A DNA stretch of 64,000 nucleotides from Komarekiella atlantica HA4396-MV6 (lineage in GTDB: Bacteria; Cyanobacteriota; Cyanobacteriia; Cyanobacteriales; Nostocaceae), in the NCBI GenBank assembly GCA_019359395.1, contig JAHHHK010000005.1, forward strand, positions 248,001 to 312,000. The letters run 5' to 3'. Numbering within the stretch: the stretch's first letter is position 1; every line of letters starts with the position of its first letter. The notes under the pieces were generated by a model, which was not told where the DNA came from, searched no databases, and saw only the letters and a program-made list of their open reading frames with translations. A program made the translations under genes and the position numbers. Positions 8,355 through 17,618 of the stretch are shown piece after piece.

Positions 8355-9059
8355 TTATGCTTCTGGTTCAATGCCGAGCGATCGCAATTGAGCAGTTAGG
8401 CGATCGGCTCTTTCCTCACCAGTCAACAACAAATTACCTTGCAAATCCCACCAGCGCAGCCAGGGTAATTCCATATTTTGATATTCTCCCTGCCATAAGC
8501 CTAACTCAACACCTAAAGGATGTATAAGATAATGCCCGCGTTCATTTGCTGCTAATAACTGATATTGTCCACCAATTAATTCATAAACTTCCACGCTAGC
8601 TTTACTCACTTCATAAATGCCATAAAAAGCTGGATGAATCACTTGCTCATAAATCCAAAATTTACCCTTCCAAGGAGTTTGATCTCGTTCCTCACTACCA
8701 TCACCAGATACAAATTCCAAAGCAATTAACGGGGCGATAAACTCACGCCATAACACATAAGACCTCCGCATTTGCCCATTAAGCGTAAGCGGTACATTCG
8801 GTACAAAAAACCAATCCGGTGCTTCTGCTCCTTTTTCAGGAGGATCGGTTAGGCGCCAGTATATACCTAAGTCTTGGCCAATACAGTATTGCCCATCAGG
8901 GTGACGTTTTTGCAGTATTGGTTTAATAGAGTCGGTTAGTAGAATGCTTTGCGGATGTTCTTGCCAATTTTTCACGAAAGTACCATTGGACTCTGGTAGT
9001 TGCGTATGGTCAGGGAACGGGGTGAGTTCTTCGGTGGATGGATTGGTTGCAGAGGTCAT
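8355..9059 (-). CDS. Uma2-family putative endonuclease, copy 2
   Basis: At 234 residues it is a close paralogue of the Uma2 gene at 6814: the first 40 residues are almost identical, as are the PDWFFVPNV and WKGKFWIYEQVI blocks. It differs mainly in the C-terminus, where the two 7-residue charged repeats of copy 1 are missing, leaving GEERADRLTAQLRSLG directly. The predicted fold and uncertain role are as for the Uma2 family generally. The shared upstream sequence shows that the duplication included the promoter region. Confidence 0.75.
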   Translation of the reverse strand: MTSATNPSTEELTPFPDHTQLPESNGTFVKNWQEHPQSILLTDSIKPILQKRHPDGQYCIGQDLGIYWRLTDPPEKGAEAPDWFFVPNVPLTLNGQMRRSYVLWREFIAPLIALEFVSGDGSEERDQTPWKGKFWIYEQVIHPAFYGIYEVSKASVEVYELIGGQYQLLAANERGHYLIHPLGVELGLWQGEYQNMELPWLRWWDLQGNLLLTGEERADRLTAQLRSLGIEPEA

Positions 9060-9189
9060 AAGATTACCTTTGCATGGGTAAGGGTTGCTTTTTAGTTTAG
9101 CAATAGAAGGAGAGAAGGAGCGATCGCTCTCTCCCCAATCAAATCACAAATGCGTTGGCGTAGCTCATCGTAGGCATCGCTCATCTAAT

Positions 9190-10155
9190 TTAGATTGATA
9201 CCATTTGATTAACTGGCACAACTCCAGCCAAATCCAAAATTGGCGCAATCAAATCTTCACGCTTTACTGCCATCATGTGGACACCCTGACACAATTGCCG
9301 TGCAATTTGTACTTGCTCGGCAGCAATTTTTATGCCTTCTTCAAGGGGATCTTTTGCTTGTGTCAACCGATCAATAATGTGCTCTGGTATATTTACACCT
9401 GGAACGCACCTATTAATAAACTGGGCATTTTTTGCAGATTTCAACAAGAAAATTCCTGCCAAAATTGGTTTATTATAACTAGCGGCTATTTTGTCCATGA
9501 ACTTTTCTAGCCGCTCAAAATCTGTAATTAATTGGCTTTGGAAAAACTGCGCTCCGGCTTCGATTTTGCGTTCAAATCGACTTTGCAAACCTGACCAACT
9601 GGCACATTGCGGATCTACTGCTGCACCAGCGAATAATTCCAGCGCCCCATCAGTTAGGGGTTTCTCGTTGCAATCAACGCCCTGATTCATCTTCCGAATC
9701 AGTTGTAATAATCGCACAGCTTCCAAATCGAAGACGGCTTTGGCATCTGGGTGATCGCCTGCTTTTACTGGGTCGCCAGTCAAGGCTAGGATGTTATGGA
9801 CACCTAAAGCATGAGCGCCCATCAGGTCAGCTTGTAAACCAATGCGGTTGCGATCGCGGCAGGCAACCTGACAAATCGGCTCGATCCCGTTTTGTAATAA
9901 AATTGCCGAAGCTATCAATGAAGACATCCGTAGCACTGCGCGGCTACCATCGGTAATATTGACGGCATGAACCCTCCCCTTAAGGGTCGCCGCCATTGAA
10001 ATCATGTGCGCTGGATTACCACCTTTTGGCGGTGCAACCTCGGCGGTAATTAGGAATTTGCCTTCTTTGGCAGCTGTTTGGAAGGCAGTCGAACAAGTTG
10101 GTTTTTGCGTATCAAGCATAACATTGAGTATTTCTGATGGATACACCTCTAACAT
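9190..10155 (-). CDS. metF: Methylenetetrahydrofolate reductase (MetF-like)
   Basis: The 321-residue protein has the TIM-barrel methylenetetrahydrofolate reductase pattern: a catalytic Glu in LITAEVAPPKGGNP, substrate and flavin contacts in AVNITDGSRAVLRMSS, and the conserved ILALTGDPVKAGDH. It reduces 5,10-methylene-THF to 5-methyl-THF, supplying the methyl group for methionine synthesis. It starts 21 bases after the stop of trpS on the same strand, so it is probably cotranscribed. An alternative ATG at 10119 would remove 12 residues. No SAM or cobalamin riboswitch is seen nearby. Confidence 0.85.
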   Translation of the reverse strand: MLEVYPSEILNVMLDTQKPTCSTAFQTAAKEGKFLITAEVAPPKGGNPAHMISMAATLKGRVHAVNITDGSRAVLRMSSLIASAILLQNGIEPICQVACRDRNRIGLQADLMGAHALGVHNILALTGDPVKAGDHPDAKAVFDLEAVRLLQLIRKMNQGVDCNEKPLTDGALELFAGAAVDPQCASWSGLQSRFERKIEAGAQFFQSQLITDFERLEKFMDKIAASYNKPILAGIFLLKSAKNAQFINRCVPGVNIPEHIIDRLTQAKDPLEEGIKIAAEQVQIARQLCQGVHMMAVKREDLIAPILDLAGVVPVNQMVSI

Positions 10156-10176
10156 ATAGCTCCAGAAAGTGAAACC

Positions 10177-11196
10177 TCATAGAGGCACAGAATAACCTAA
10201 AGCAGCTTTCACTTGTGCTAAAGTTTGGTTAGCGATCGCCTGGGCTTTTTGCCGTCCGTCACGCAACACAGACTCTAGATAACCTTTATCCTCTGTTATT
10301 GCCTGATATTTTTCTTGTATTGGTTTCAAAGATTCAATTATTGTGTGTGTCAATAATGGCTTGAATTGCCCCCATCCCATATCCTGACATTCGGCTGCTA
10401 CCTCTTGTTTGGTTTTACTAGAAAGCAACATATACAGTGTCAATAAGTTATTACACTCTGGACGCTCTGGGTCATCAAAAGTTAGACCACGAATTGGATC
10501 AGTTTTACACCGTTTAATTTTGTACTGAATTTGATCTGGTGGATCTAGCAAATTAATCCGGCTTAAGTCAGAAGGATCAGACTTTGACATTTTACGCGTA
10601 CCATCTGCCAAACTCATCACCCTTGCTCCTTCCTTACGAATCAAAGGGTCTGGTAACTTCAGGACTGGCTGATCTGGTTTGCCAAATTGGTGATTAAACC
10701 GGGCTGCAATATCCCGTGTCAGTTCCAAGTGTTGCTTTTGGTCTTCACCCACTGGTACTTTATCAGCCTGGTAAAGCAAAATATCAGATGCCATCAGCAC
10801 AGGATAGTCTAACAAGCCAACATTTACATTTTCTCCTTGTTTGACAGCCTTTTCCTTAAACTGGATCATGTCTTCAAGCCAGTTGAGAGGGGTAATACAG
10901 TTAAGCAACCAAGTGAGTTCACTGTGAGCGGAAACATGGGATTGCACAAAGATAGTGGAGTGATTTAAATCAAGACCACAAGCTAGATAGAGCGCAACGA
11001 GAGTATAGGTATCAGATGCCAAGCGTGTTGAGTCGTATGGCACTTGTGGGACTGTAATCGCGTGCAAATCTGCTACGAAGAGGTAATTTTCGTATTCGCT
11101 CTGGCCTTCTACCCAGTTGCGAATGGCTCCCAAGTAGTTACCTAGATGATAATTGCCTGTTGGTTGAACTCCAGAAAGAACACGCTGCTTACCCAT
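10177..11196 (-). CDS. trpS: Tryptophanyl-tRNA synthetase
   Basis: This class I aminoacyl-tRNA synthetase of 339 residues has the HIGH-type signature in PTGNYHLGNYLGA near residue 15 and the KMSKS loop in GTRKMSKSDPSD near residue 200. The intervening sequence (VADLHAITVPQ, PVGEDQKQHLELTRDIA) is typical of bacterial TrpS. It charges tRNA-Trp with tryptophan. The ATG at 11196 is preferred to a TTG three codons upstream. It leads a two-gene unit with metF. The length is normal and all key motifs are present. Confidence 0.95.
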   Translation of the reverse strand: MGKQRVLSGVQPTGNYHLGNYLGAIRNWVEGQSEYENYLFVADLHAITVPQVPYDSTRLASDTYTLVALYLACGLDLNHSTIFVQSHVSAHSELTWLLNCITPLNWLEDMIQFKEKAVKQGENVNVGLLDYPVLMASDILLYQADKVPVGEDQKQHLELTRDIAARFNHQFGKPDQPVLKLPDPLIRKEGARVMSLADGTRKMSKSDPSDLSRINLLDPPDQIQYKIKRCKTDPIRGLTFDDPERPECNNLLTLYMLLSSKTKQEVAAECQDMGWGQFKPLLTHTIIESLKPIQEKYQAITEDKGYLESVLRDGRQKAQAIANQTLAQVKAALGYSVPL

Positions 11197-11707
11197 AAAT
11201 TTCAACTTAAGTTATCTCAAATCCGCGCTATGTAAAGTGGCGATGTCTGGCGACAAGTCACCTTTGTACGAGACGCTCCGCGTAGCTTGCTTCTTTGCAG
11301 GAGTAAGTGTCTACGCAAAACTCATTTAATTTTGACATTTTCTAGAGTAACTCGCTGTTTAGTTTAGGAGGCAAAAACTGGCAGGTTTTCACTCCACAAA
11401 TCTGCAATTGGGTTTAATTACAGTAGCGGTAATACTGCTAAGTAACTGGGAACTTAGATTTGCTGCGATCGCAATATCCGTATAAAAACTCAGTTAGACT
11501 AGGATTAGTATAATTTAACAATCATCTGTGCAATGATTATCCAGCGACAGAATTTCCGCTAATTGATTCAAAGGCGTTGCATATTTGCGGTTCGTTAATT
11601 CATCCTAATTTTATGCAACGCCCAAAAAGGGGTAGCGTTAGGTAAAAAGGTGATTTTTTTACGTCCAAAAAAAGTGCGATAATCAGCGCACATTTAGGTT
11701 TACAGTA
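11197..11707. other. Divergent intergenic region between trpS and the DUF429 gene
   Basis: No gene is seen. A dispersed repeat copy starts at 11240 (gcgatgtctggcgacaag) and is followed by gagacgctccgcgtagcttgc-type repeat sequence to about 11320. An imperfect inverted pair around 11575-11625 (ggcgttgcat and atgcaacgcc) could form a long-looped hairpin. Promoters for both flanking genes should lie here. Confidence 0.5.
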
Positions 11708-12448
11708 ATGAAATTTATTGGCATTGATTTAGGGTGGAAATCCCAGCCAAGTGGACTATGCTGTTTAGAATGGATAGATAAACAACTGCAACTACTAGAT
11801 CTAGATCGTCAAGAAGCCATTGCAGACATCCTGAAATGGCTCGATACATGCGTACAACCAGAGGAACCAGCCATTATTGCTGTAGACGCACCTACCCTTA
11901 TCCCCAACGCTACCGGGAGTCGCCTCCCAGACAAACTCAGCCACATGCACTTTGGCAAATATCACGCGGGATGTTACCCAGCTAACCAGAACTTAGCTTT
12001 TGCAGAACGCACTGTTAACTTTGGCTTAGAATTAGAATCTCGTGGTTTTATACATGCACCAATTATCGAAGTGCAAAAACTTGGCAGATATCAAATAGAA
12101 GTCTTTCCTCATCCTGCTATAGTGAATTTATTCGGCTTAGAACGCATCCTCAAATATAAAAAAGGACGCCTCGGTGAGCGTCGCTTAGAATTAATCAAAC
12201 TCTACAATTACATTTTTAATATCCTACCCACCCTCGAACCTTTTTTATGCCTTAGCAGTTTGATTCTTCCTGAAATCCCTACTACTGGTGCTGCTCTCAA
12301 AGCTGTTGAAGACAAATTAGATAGTCTGATCTGCGCTTATGTAGCAGCACACTGGTGGTATTGGGGGGAGCAACGTAACTTAGTATTGGGCGATCGCACC
12401 ACTGGTTACATTGTCATCCCCAAATCAGTGCTAATTTCTGAGCAATGA
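11708..12448 (+). CDS. DUF429-family protein
   Basis: The 246-residue protein matches DUF429, a family with an RNase H-like nucleotidyl fold. The N-terminus MKFIGIDLGWKS and the later IIAVDAPTLIPN supply the paired aspartates expected for the fold. The central stretch HAGCYPANQNLAF, the block EVFPHPAIVNLFGL and the C-terminal DKLDSLICAYVAAHWW are characteristic. No reaction is established. It is a single gene, convergent with glgP, whose stop lies 39 bases away. Confidence 0.8.
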   Translation: MKFIGIDLGWKSQPSGLCCLEWIDKQLQLLDLDRQEAIADILKWLDTCVQPEEPAIIAVDAPTLIPNATGSRLPDKLSHMHFGKYHAGCYPANQNLAFAERTVNFGLELESRGFIHAPIIEVQKLGRYQIEVFPHPAIVNLFGLERILKYKKGRLGERRLELIKLYNYIFNILPTLEPFLCLSSLILPEIPTTGAALKAVEDKLDSLICAYVAAHWWYWGEQRNLVLGDRTTGYIVIPKSVLISEQ

Positions 12449-12486
12449 GTGCTGAGAATTAAATAACAACTCAGCACTTAGCACTC

Positions 12487-15051
12487 TTACTCTGCCCAAG
12501 CAATCAACCTTGGTTCATAAGAACTAGACAGGTGTTGGTGTTTCGGCAATACCCGCAAAGACAAGCCTTGCAAGCCAGAGGTGGTATAAATGATATTAGC
12601 CGTGTAAATACTTAATCCTTGTGTATCCTCTCCTTGATAATCCATGACCACGGGCATGGCGTTCACAATGTCACCATTGGCATCGATCGCACCTTGATAT
12701 AGCTCCACTTGGACATCATTATTTGTTAAAGTTGCCAAGTCAACTTTAGCTTTGACGCCAACAGTTTGATTAACTTCAATCTCCGAAGCTGCTGATACGT
12801 CAATATCTTTGATTTTGATGTTGAACCAGTGTTCGCCCAATTTTGATTTCCAAGCAGCTAGTTCTTTAGCTGGGGCATAGTTATCAACGGTTAGGGTATG
12901 ATAGCGATCGCTGGCTGGGAAATAAGCCCTTTGTGCATATTCACCTACCATCCGCGCTGTATTAAAGAAGGGACAATTCAAGCGAATTGCATCCTTCATT
13001 TTAGCTACCCACGGACGTGGTAAGCCATCACTATCCCGATGCTCATAAAATAGTGGTACAACTTCCTTTTCCAGCAATTCGTAGAGAGCGTTTGCTTCTA
13101 CTTCATCCTGGTAATTGGGATCGTCGTAATTCTCTCCGTGACCAATTGCCCAACCTGTGCGGACGTAATCGGCTTCATCCCACCAACCATCTAGTACACT
13201 TAAATTCGGCAATCCATTCATGGCTGCTTTCATCCCACTGGTACCAGAGGCTTCTCGTGGACGACGTGGTGTGTTTAACCAGATATCACAACCTGCTACC
13301 ATCAACCGGGAGATGTGAATGTCGTAATTGGGAACAAACACCACCTGTTTTTCTAAGTTTTGTTCGTGGATGAAGTGATTGATGTCGCGGATCAGTTCTT
13401 TTCCTGGAATATCCTTAGGGTGTGCCTTACCGGCGATTACAAATTGTACTTTTCGGTCTTTATTGCCTAGTAAAAGCCGCTTGATGCGTTCTAAATCGCG
13501 CATCCAGAGGGTAGCGCGTTTGTAAGTGGCAAAGCGACGGGCAAAACCAATAGTTAAAACGTAAGGATCTAAAACTTCTTGTGCTTGAACGATTTCTGAG
13601 GGGGAAGCACCGCGATCGCGCAAATGCTTGACCAAATGCTCCCGCACGTACAAAATCATATCTAGCCGGCAGCGTTCGTGATTTCGCCACAACTCTTCAT
13701 CCGGAATGGCTTCCATCCGCTCCCACAACTGGCTATCTGGTGATGCTGATGACCAATTTGGCCCCAAGTAGCGGTCATACAACTCTTGAGTTGATTTGGC
13801 GACACAACTCCGAGCATGAACACCGTTGGTAATTGCGGCAATTGGCACTTCCTCCACTGGCACTTTCTGCCACAAGCCCTGAAACATTTGCCGCGACACT
13901 ACACCATGTAGTTGTGCTACACCGTTAGAAAATGTCGCCATTTTCAGAGCCAGCACCGCCATACTGAAAGGCCCAGATAAATCACCTGTATTCTCACGCC
14001 CTAACCCTAAAAATTGCTCTTTGGGTAAGTCAAAGATGTCTGCATAATACCCCAGGTAGTACAGCATCTTGTCGGGAGCAAACAAGTCAATTCCGGCTGG
14101 TACTGGTGTGTGGGTGGTGAAGATATTGCTGGAAGCCACCACTTGTTTAGCTTGAGCATAATTCAATCCCTCTTCTTGGATCAGAAGGCGAATCCGCTCC
14201 AGAGCGGAGAAGGCCGCGTGACCTTCATTCATGTGGTAGGCGGTGACTTTCAGCCCTAGAGCTTTGAGCATTTGCACACCACCGATCCCCAGCATGATCT
14301 CCTGATGGATACGCATGTCAATGTCGCCACCATACAGTTGATCTGTGATGTCATGGTCGTAAGCTTTGTTAGGTTCAATGTTAGTATCCATCAGGTACAG
14401 CGGTACAGTTCCCACCTGTACGCGCCAAACTCTGGCATACACCTTACGTCCTGGATAATCTACTGCAATCCGCAATTCTGAACCATCGGGATTGCGCTCC
14501 AGATGTAGGGGCATATTATAGAAATCGTTAATTGGATAACGTTCCTGTTGCCAACCATCGGCATTTAAGTACTGGGCAAAGTAGCCTTGCTGGTACAGTA
14601 AACCTACACCAACTAACGGTAGCCCCAAGTCACTGGCTGATTTGAGGTGATCCCCCGCCAAAACGCCCAAACCTCCAGAGTAAACCGGCAAACAATCTAC
14701 AAGTCCAAATTCAGCCGAAAAATATGCGTAGCATTCCTTTGGCGTCTGTCCTCGTTGTTTCTGATACCAGGTACGCTCTTGCAAATAATCTTCTAGCTGA
14801 CGGTCAGCCCGATCCATTTGCGCTAAAAAGCCTTCATCTTCGACAACTTCCAAAAGCCTTGCTTGAGAGATAGTACCCAGCATTAACACTGGGTTATGAC
14901 GGCTAGACTCCCACAGGTCAGGGTCTAAGCGGCGAAATAAATCTTTAGTTTCAACGTTCCAATCCCAGTGCAAGTTATATGCCAGCCGCCGCAGCGGTTC
15001 GAGTCGCGGCGGAAGTGAAGGGGATACGTTAAATGTACGAATTGGCTGCAT
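12487..15051 (-). CDS. glgP: Alpha-glucan (glycogen) phosphorylase
   Basis: This 854-residue GT35 enzyme is of the bacterial glucan phosphorylase type with an N-terminal DUF3417 extension (PRLEPLRRLAYNLHWDW). The pyridoxal-phosphate lysine lies in EASGTSGMKAAMNG. Other signatures are AYFSAEFGL, YSGGLGVLAGDHLKSASDL, YHMNEGHAAF and THTPVPAGID. It phosphorolyses alpha-1,4-glucan to glucose-1-phosphate, mobilising glycogen in the dark. The ATG at 15051 (MQPIRTFNVSPS) is preferred to one 18 bases upstream because homologues start there. It is a monocistronic gene. Regulation cannot be read from the upstream AT-rich region. Confidence 0.93.
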   Translation of the reverse strand: MQPIRTFNVSPSLPPRLEPLRRLAYNLHWDWNVETKDLFRRLDPDLWESSRHNPVLMLGTISQARLLEVVEDEGFLAQMDRADRQLEDYLQERTWYQKQRGQTPKECYAYFSAEFGLVDCLPVYSGGLGVLAGDHLKSASDLGLPLVGVGLLYQQGYFAQYLNADGWQQERYPINDFYNMPLHLERNPDGSELRIAVDYPGRKVYARVWRVQVGTVPLYLMDTNIEPNKAYDHDITDQLYGGDIDMRIHQEIMLGIGGVQMLKALGLKVTAYHMNEGHAAFSALERIRLLIQEEGLNYAQAKQVVASSNIFTTHTPVPAGIDLFAPDKMLYYLGYYADIFDLPKEQFLGLGRENTGDLSGPFSMAVLALKMATFSNGVAQLHGVVSRQMFQGLWQKVPVEEVPIAAITNGVHARSCVAKSTQELYDRYLGPNWSSASPDSQLWERMEAIPDEELWRNHERCRLDMILYVREHLVKHLRDRGASPSEIVQAQEVLDPYVLTIGFARRFATYKRATLWMRDLERIKRLLLGNKDRKVQFVIAGKAHPKDIPGKELIRDINHFIHEQNLEKQVVFVPNYDIHISRLMVAGCDIWLNTPRRPREASGTSGMKAAMNGLPNLSVLDGWWDEADYVRTGWAIGHGENYDDPNYQDEVEANALYELLEKEVVPLFYEHRDSDGLPRPWVAKMKDAIRLNCPFFNTARMVGEYAQRAYFPASDRYHTLTVDNYAPAKELAAWKSKLGEHWFNIKIKDIDVSAASEIEVNQTVGVKAKVDLATLTNNDVQVELYQGAIDANGDIVNAMPVVMDYQGEDTQGLSIYTANIIYTTSGLQGLSLRVLPKHQHLSSSYEPRLIAWAE

Positions 15052-15525
15052 AGGTTGGCAAAACTCCAAGTTTAGCTAAGGTTATTGTTTACTGTCTTTA
15101 CCCAATGTTGCCAATTCTTTATACTGTATTTGTGAGGATATTATGACTTTGTTAAGCATTGAGAATTATTCTTCTCCTCGTTGCTATAGTTTACACCAAG
15201 GGTGCTTATAGTTCTATGCGTTTCTCTTAGCTGTGTGCCTTCCATATTTAAATTTAAGAATTTTGTAATATTTGATACTTAGATAAATATTTATATTTAT
15301 TTGAGATTTATATCGATAAAAGAGGGTTGTTATTTGTCCTCTGTATCTTGGTAAAAACTAATGACAAATGGCGGTTTATAAGGAATCTAGGGTGCAATAT
15401 GTAGGTGCATTAGCTTACTTCACAGTCACAAGTTAAATTTTTAATTATTTTTTAAGAAAATTGTATTTGATTAAATAAACGTCTTAAAGAAGAAGCTCAT
15501 GAGGCTAGCCTTTTCAAGATGGGTA

Positions 15526-15560
15526 AAAATCCCAAAAAATTTACCGAATTTTGGGATTTT
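15526..15560. repeat. 12-bp inverted repeat
   Basis: Arms aaaatcccaaaa (15526-15537) and ttttgggatttt (15549-15560) are perfectly complementary across an 11-base loop. It stands directly before a longer hairpin and may be part of the same element. Confidence 0.7.
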
Positions 15561-15563
15561 CAC

Positions 15564-15613
15564 TTAGTGCCTTAGTGGTTAAAAAATTAACTTTTTAACC
15601 ACTAAGGCACTAA
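15564..15613. repeat. 22-bp perfect inverted repeat (MITE-like hairpin)
   Basis: The arm ttagtgccttagtggtt plus five A residues (15564-15585) pairs perfectly with 15592-15613 around a 6-base loop. A single, slightly diverged arm (tagtaccttagtggtt plus A residues) occurs alone at 57566-57586, so the unit is dispersed. It could also act as a bidirectional terminator between the glucan phosphorylase upstream region and the small gene ending at 15701. Confidence 0.75.
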
Positions 15614-15700
15614 TACACCAAGAAAATATATTGTACTTTGAAATAACTAGTATCTAAAGCTCAATTTTATTTCAGTAAAATAGCTTATTTATGTAATCTT

Positions 15701-16024
15701 TTATGCACCTAGTGAAGGTTGATCTTTGCTATTTTTTGGCATAGTCAGAGCCATAGCTGCTGCACCAGCAATCTCTGCTGCTATTTGATAAGCAAGTCTG
15801 AGATTTGATGAAGCGTTTTTACCTTTAGAAGAGAGGGAAGCTTTTTTTCGACGCGACTCTTGCTTAACATCACCTGCAACAACGGCTCGCTGCAAGATTA
15901 TCCAGGCATCCAGGTCTTCTGAATCATAATTAGTTTGAATAAGCACCCGCATCTGGTCTTCGGCTAAAACGCTTAGATAACCTGTAGTTAGAGCTTTTTG
16001 TACAATTTCTTTAATTAAAACCAT
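15701..16024 (-). CDS. Hypothetical protein, 107 residues
   Basis: The protein begins MVLIKEIVQKALTTGYLSV, has an acidic middle (DSEDLDAWIILQRAVVAGDV), a basic serine/lysine-rich segment (KQESRRKKASLSSKGK) and an alanine-rich C-terminus (AEIAGAAAMAL). The start layout resembles a family of small cyanobacterial hypothetical proteins, but I cannot name a domain. The ATG at 16024 is chosen over an upstream TTG at 16036. It sits alone in a gene-poor region; no function is proposed. Confidence 0.55.
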   Translation of the reverse strand: MVLIKEIVQKALTTGYLSVLAEDQMRVLIQTNYDSEDLDAWIILQRAVVAGDVKQESRRKKASLSSKGKNASSNLRLAYQIAAEIAGAAAMALTMPKNSKDQPSLGA

Positions 16025-17618
16025 AATTAAAACCAAGTTTGTAAGTTGAAACCGATACCTAGATTTGGATGTTTTATGTCTTATAGGCTTATCTGAGAAA
16101 TTTCTAAGATATGTCTAGGTTTCCTCTAAATAAAATCTATAATGGGCAGTGCCAAGCACACATCACCCGCTTGGCTCATCCGATCGGGTGATTTACAAAT
16201 TGTCAAATATAAGTAGTGAAAAAGCGAAGACTTTTATCTTTTTGGTTTTTTGATGACAAGGATGTGAAAAGTATCGTAAATATCATTTTGAGTGTAACGT
16301 GGAATCGGTGAGTTGCTTGCCTAAACAGCATTAAAAATATAGACAAAACAAGCCGGGGATGCGCTGTATCTAAATAGCTTTTGCGTTTAATTTTTTCATC
16401 AACTTGTGGCATTAGATTTTAGGAAACTACATGTAAGTGCTGACTATATCAGGTAGTAACTTGGTAAGCGATCGCCTTAATTGGATCACGATTACTGGTT
16501 TTATACAAATTTATCTGGGTTTTCACGTTCATACATAACTTAGTAGGCTTAAGGTAATAGCATCTGTATCTGATTAGACAATAATTAAGTTACAAGATAG
16601 AATATCTGAATCTTTTTTTTATAAGTATAAAATTAATTGATGATTGCGATCGCTAGAGTAAAAAAATATTTAACTATTGTTTTTTTATACACGGGCAATC
16701 TTGAACTCAACTCAAATTTTTAATATTGCTCCATTAAAAATAAAATGTGTTATTGTTAAAAACAACTTGTCATTAAAAGCCATTCATGTAATTAGAGCGT
16801 GATTTGGTTAGTTTGTAAATCATCAGTGTGCAACATGATTGGAGCAGCATACTCTAGAAATTCGTTGCAAGAAAGCCGTCATAGCAGTCGGGGAAGCGCT
16901 TACTTGTTTGCACCGATGGTTAACTTTAATGTGATGGCTGAAGTAGGAGATAATCCACCCTAATTGGGTTTTCTTTCAGCAAAAACACCTATAAAAATTC
17001 AACAACAATTACATTGTAATGCTAGACAGTAATTTTCTTTGGTTTTTGAAATAGTCTAGATAATTGTATTGTTGTTGAAAAATAGCTTTTTGAACTGAGT
17101 TGTTTTAAAAGATTAAAACAGCCTAATAGCAAGTACTATTAAGGCGAATAATTTTATAGGTAGTTGTGTAATAAGCTTTTCAAATTTTACGGAAAACCGA
17201 AACAGTAGCTTGTCTCAATCAACAAATTTTCCCATTTGAAAATTTAATAGTCTAAGGTTTGTCCTTGCAATCTACTCATATTGCTTTGTTATTTTTGTCT
17301 GCTCACTAAGAAACAATATTGTTGCGTACCTTGCTACAAGAAAACTGGTACGAGGGTTTCTGGCACTTCCAGGCAATTCTGCATACTAATTGAGAGATGA
17401 AACAACATTGAAGTAGAGAATTTTTCATATAGTCAAACCTTAACTTATTGGTTATCTAAATGTTTAGAAAATCATCTAAATATATTGGGATTTTTTGTAA
17501 CTGCTAACCAAATTTAGAGGTTAAAAATACTAAGACAAATAGTATGTAGCAGAAACAAAGCTATTGATAGAAAAATTGTTCAATACTGCCAGCAGAAATT
17601 TATTGAGAATATGTAGCC
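16025..17618. other. Long gene-poor region, 1.6 kb
   Basis: Mostly AT-rich, with no convincing long gene. A 69-codon open frame on the minus strand (16203-16412) lacks family features and is not called. A 42-codon plus-strand frame at 16835-16963 is listed separately. An A/T-rich tract of repeated attta/aaatt words fills 16600-16760. The promoter of the hexapeptide transferase should lie toward 17500. Confidence 0.5.
16835..16963 (+). CDS. Possible 42-residue small protein
   Basis: An ATG opens a 42-codon frame (MIGAAYSRNSLQESRHSSRG, then SAYLFAPMVNFNVMAEVGDNPP) ended by TAA. Composition is polar and coding-like in otherwise AT-rich empty DNA. There is no clear Shine-Dalgarno site. It contains RGSAY, not the RGSGR pentapeptide of heterocyst-inhibiting peptides, and I do not recognise it. 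It may be a small peptide gene or a fragment of a lost gene. Confidence 0.25.
   Translation: MIGAAYSRNSLQESRHSSRGSAYLFAPMVNFNVMAEVGDNPP

Larger units (their letters stand above)
15052..15700. other. AT-rich intergenic region with hairpins
   Basis: No gene is seen in about 650 bases. The stretch 15230-15330 is very AT-rich. Two adjacent inverted repeats occupy 15526-15613 and are listed separately. Confidence 0.5.

Noticed and set aside
16203-16412. 69-codon minus-strand frame
   Set aside because: No domain or signal, and no upstream ribosome site.
16835-16963. PatS/HetN-like heterocyst inhibitor peptide
   Set aside because: The needed RGSGR pentapeptide is absent; the frame has RGSAY.
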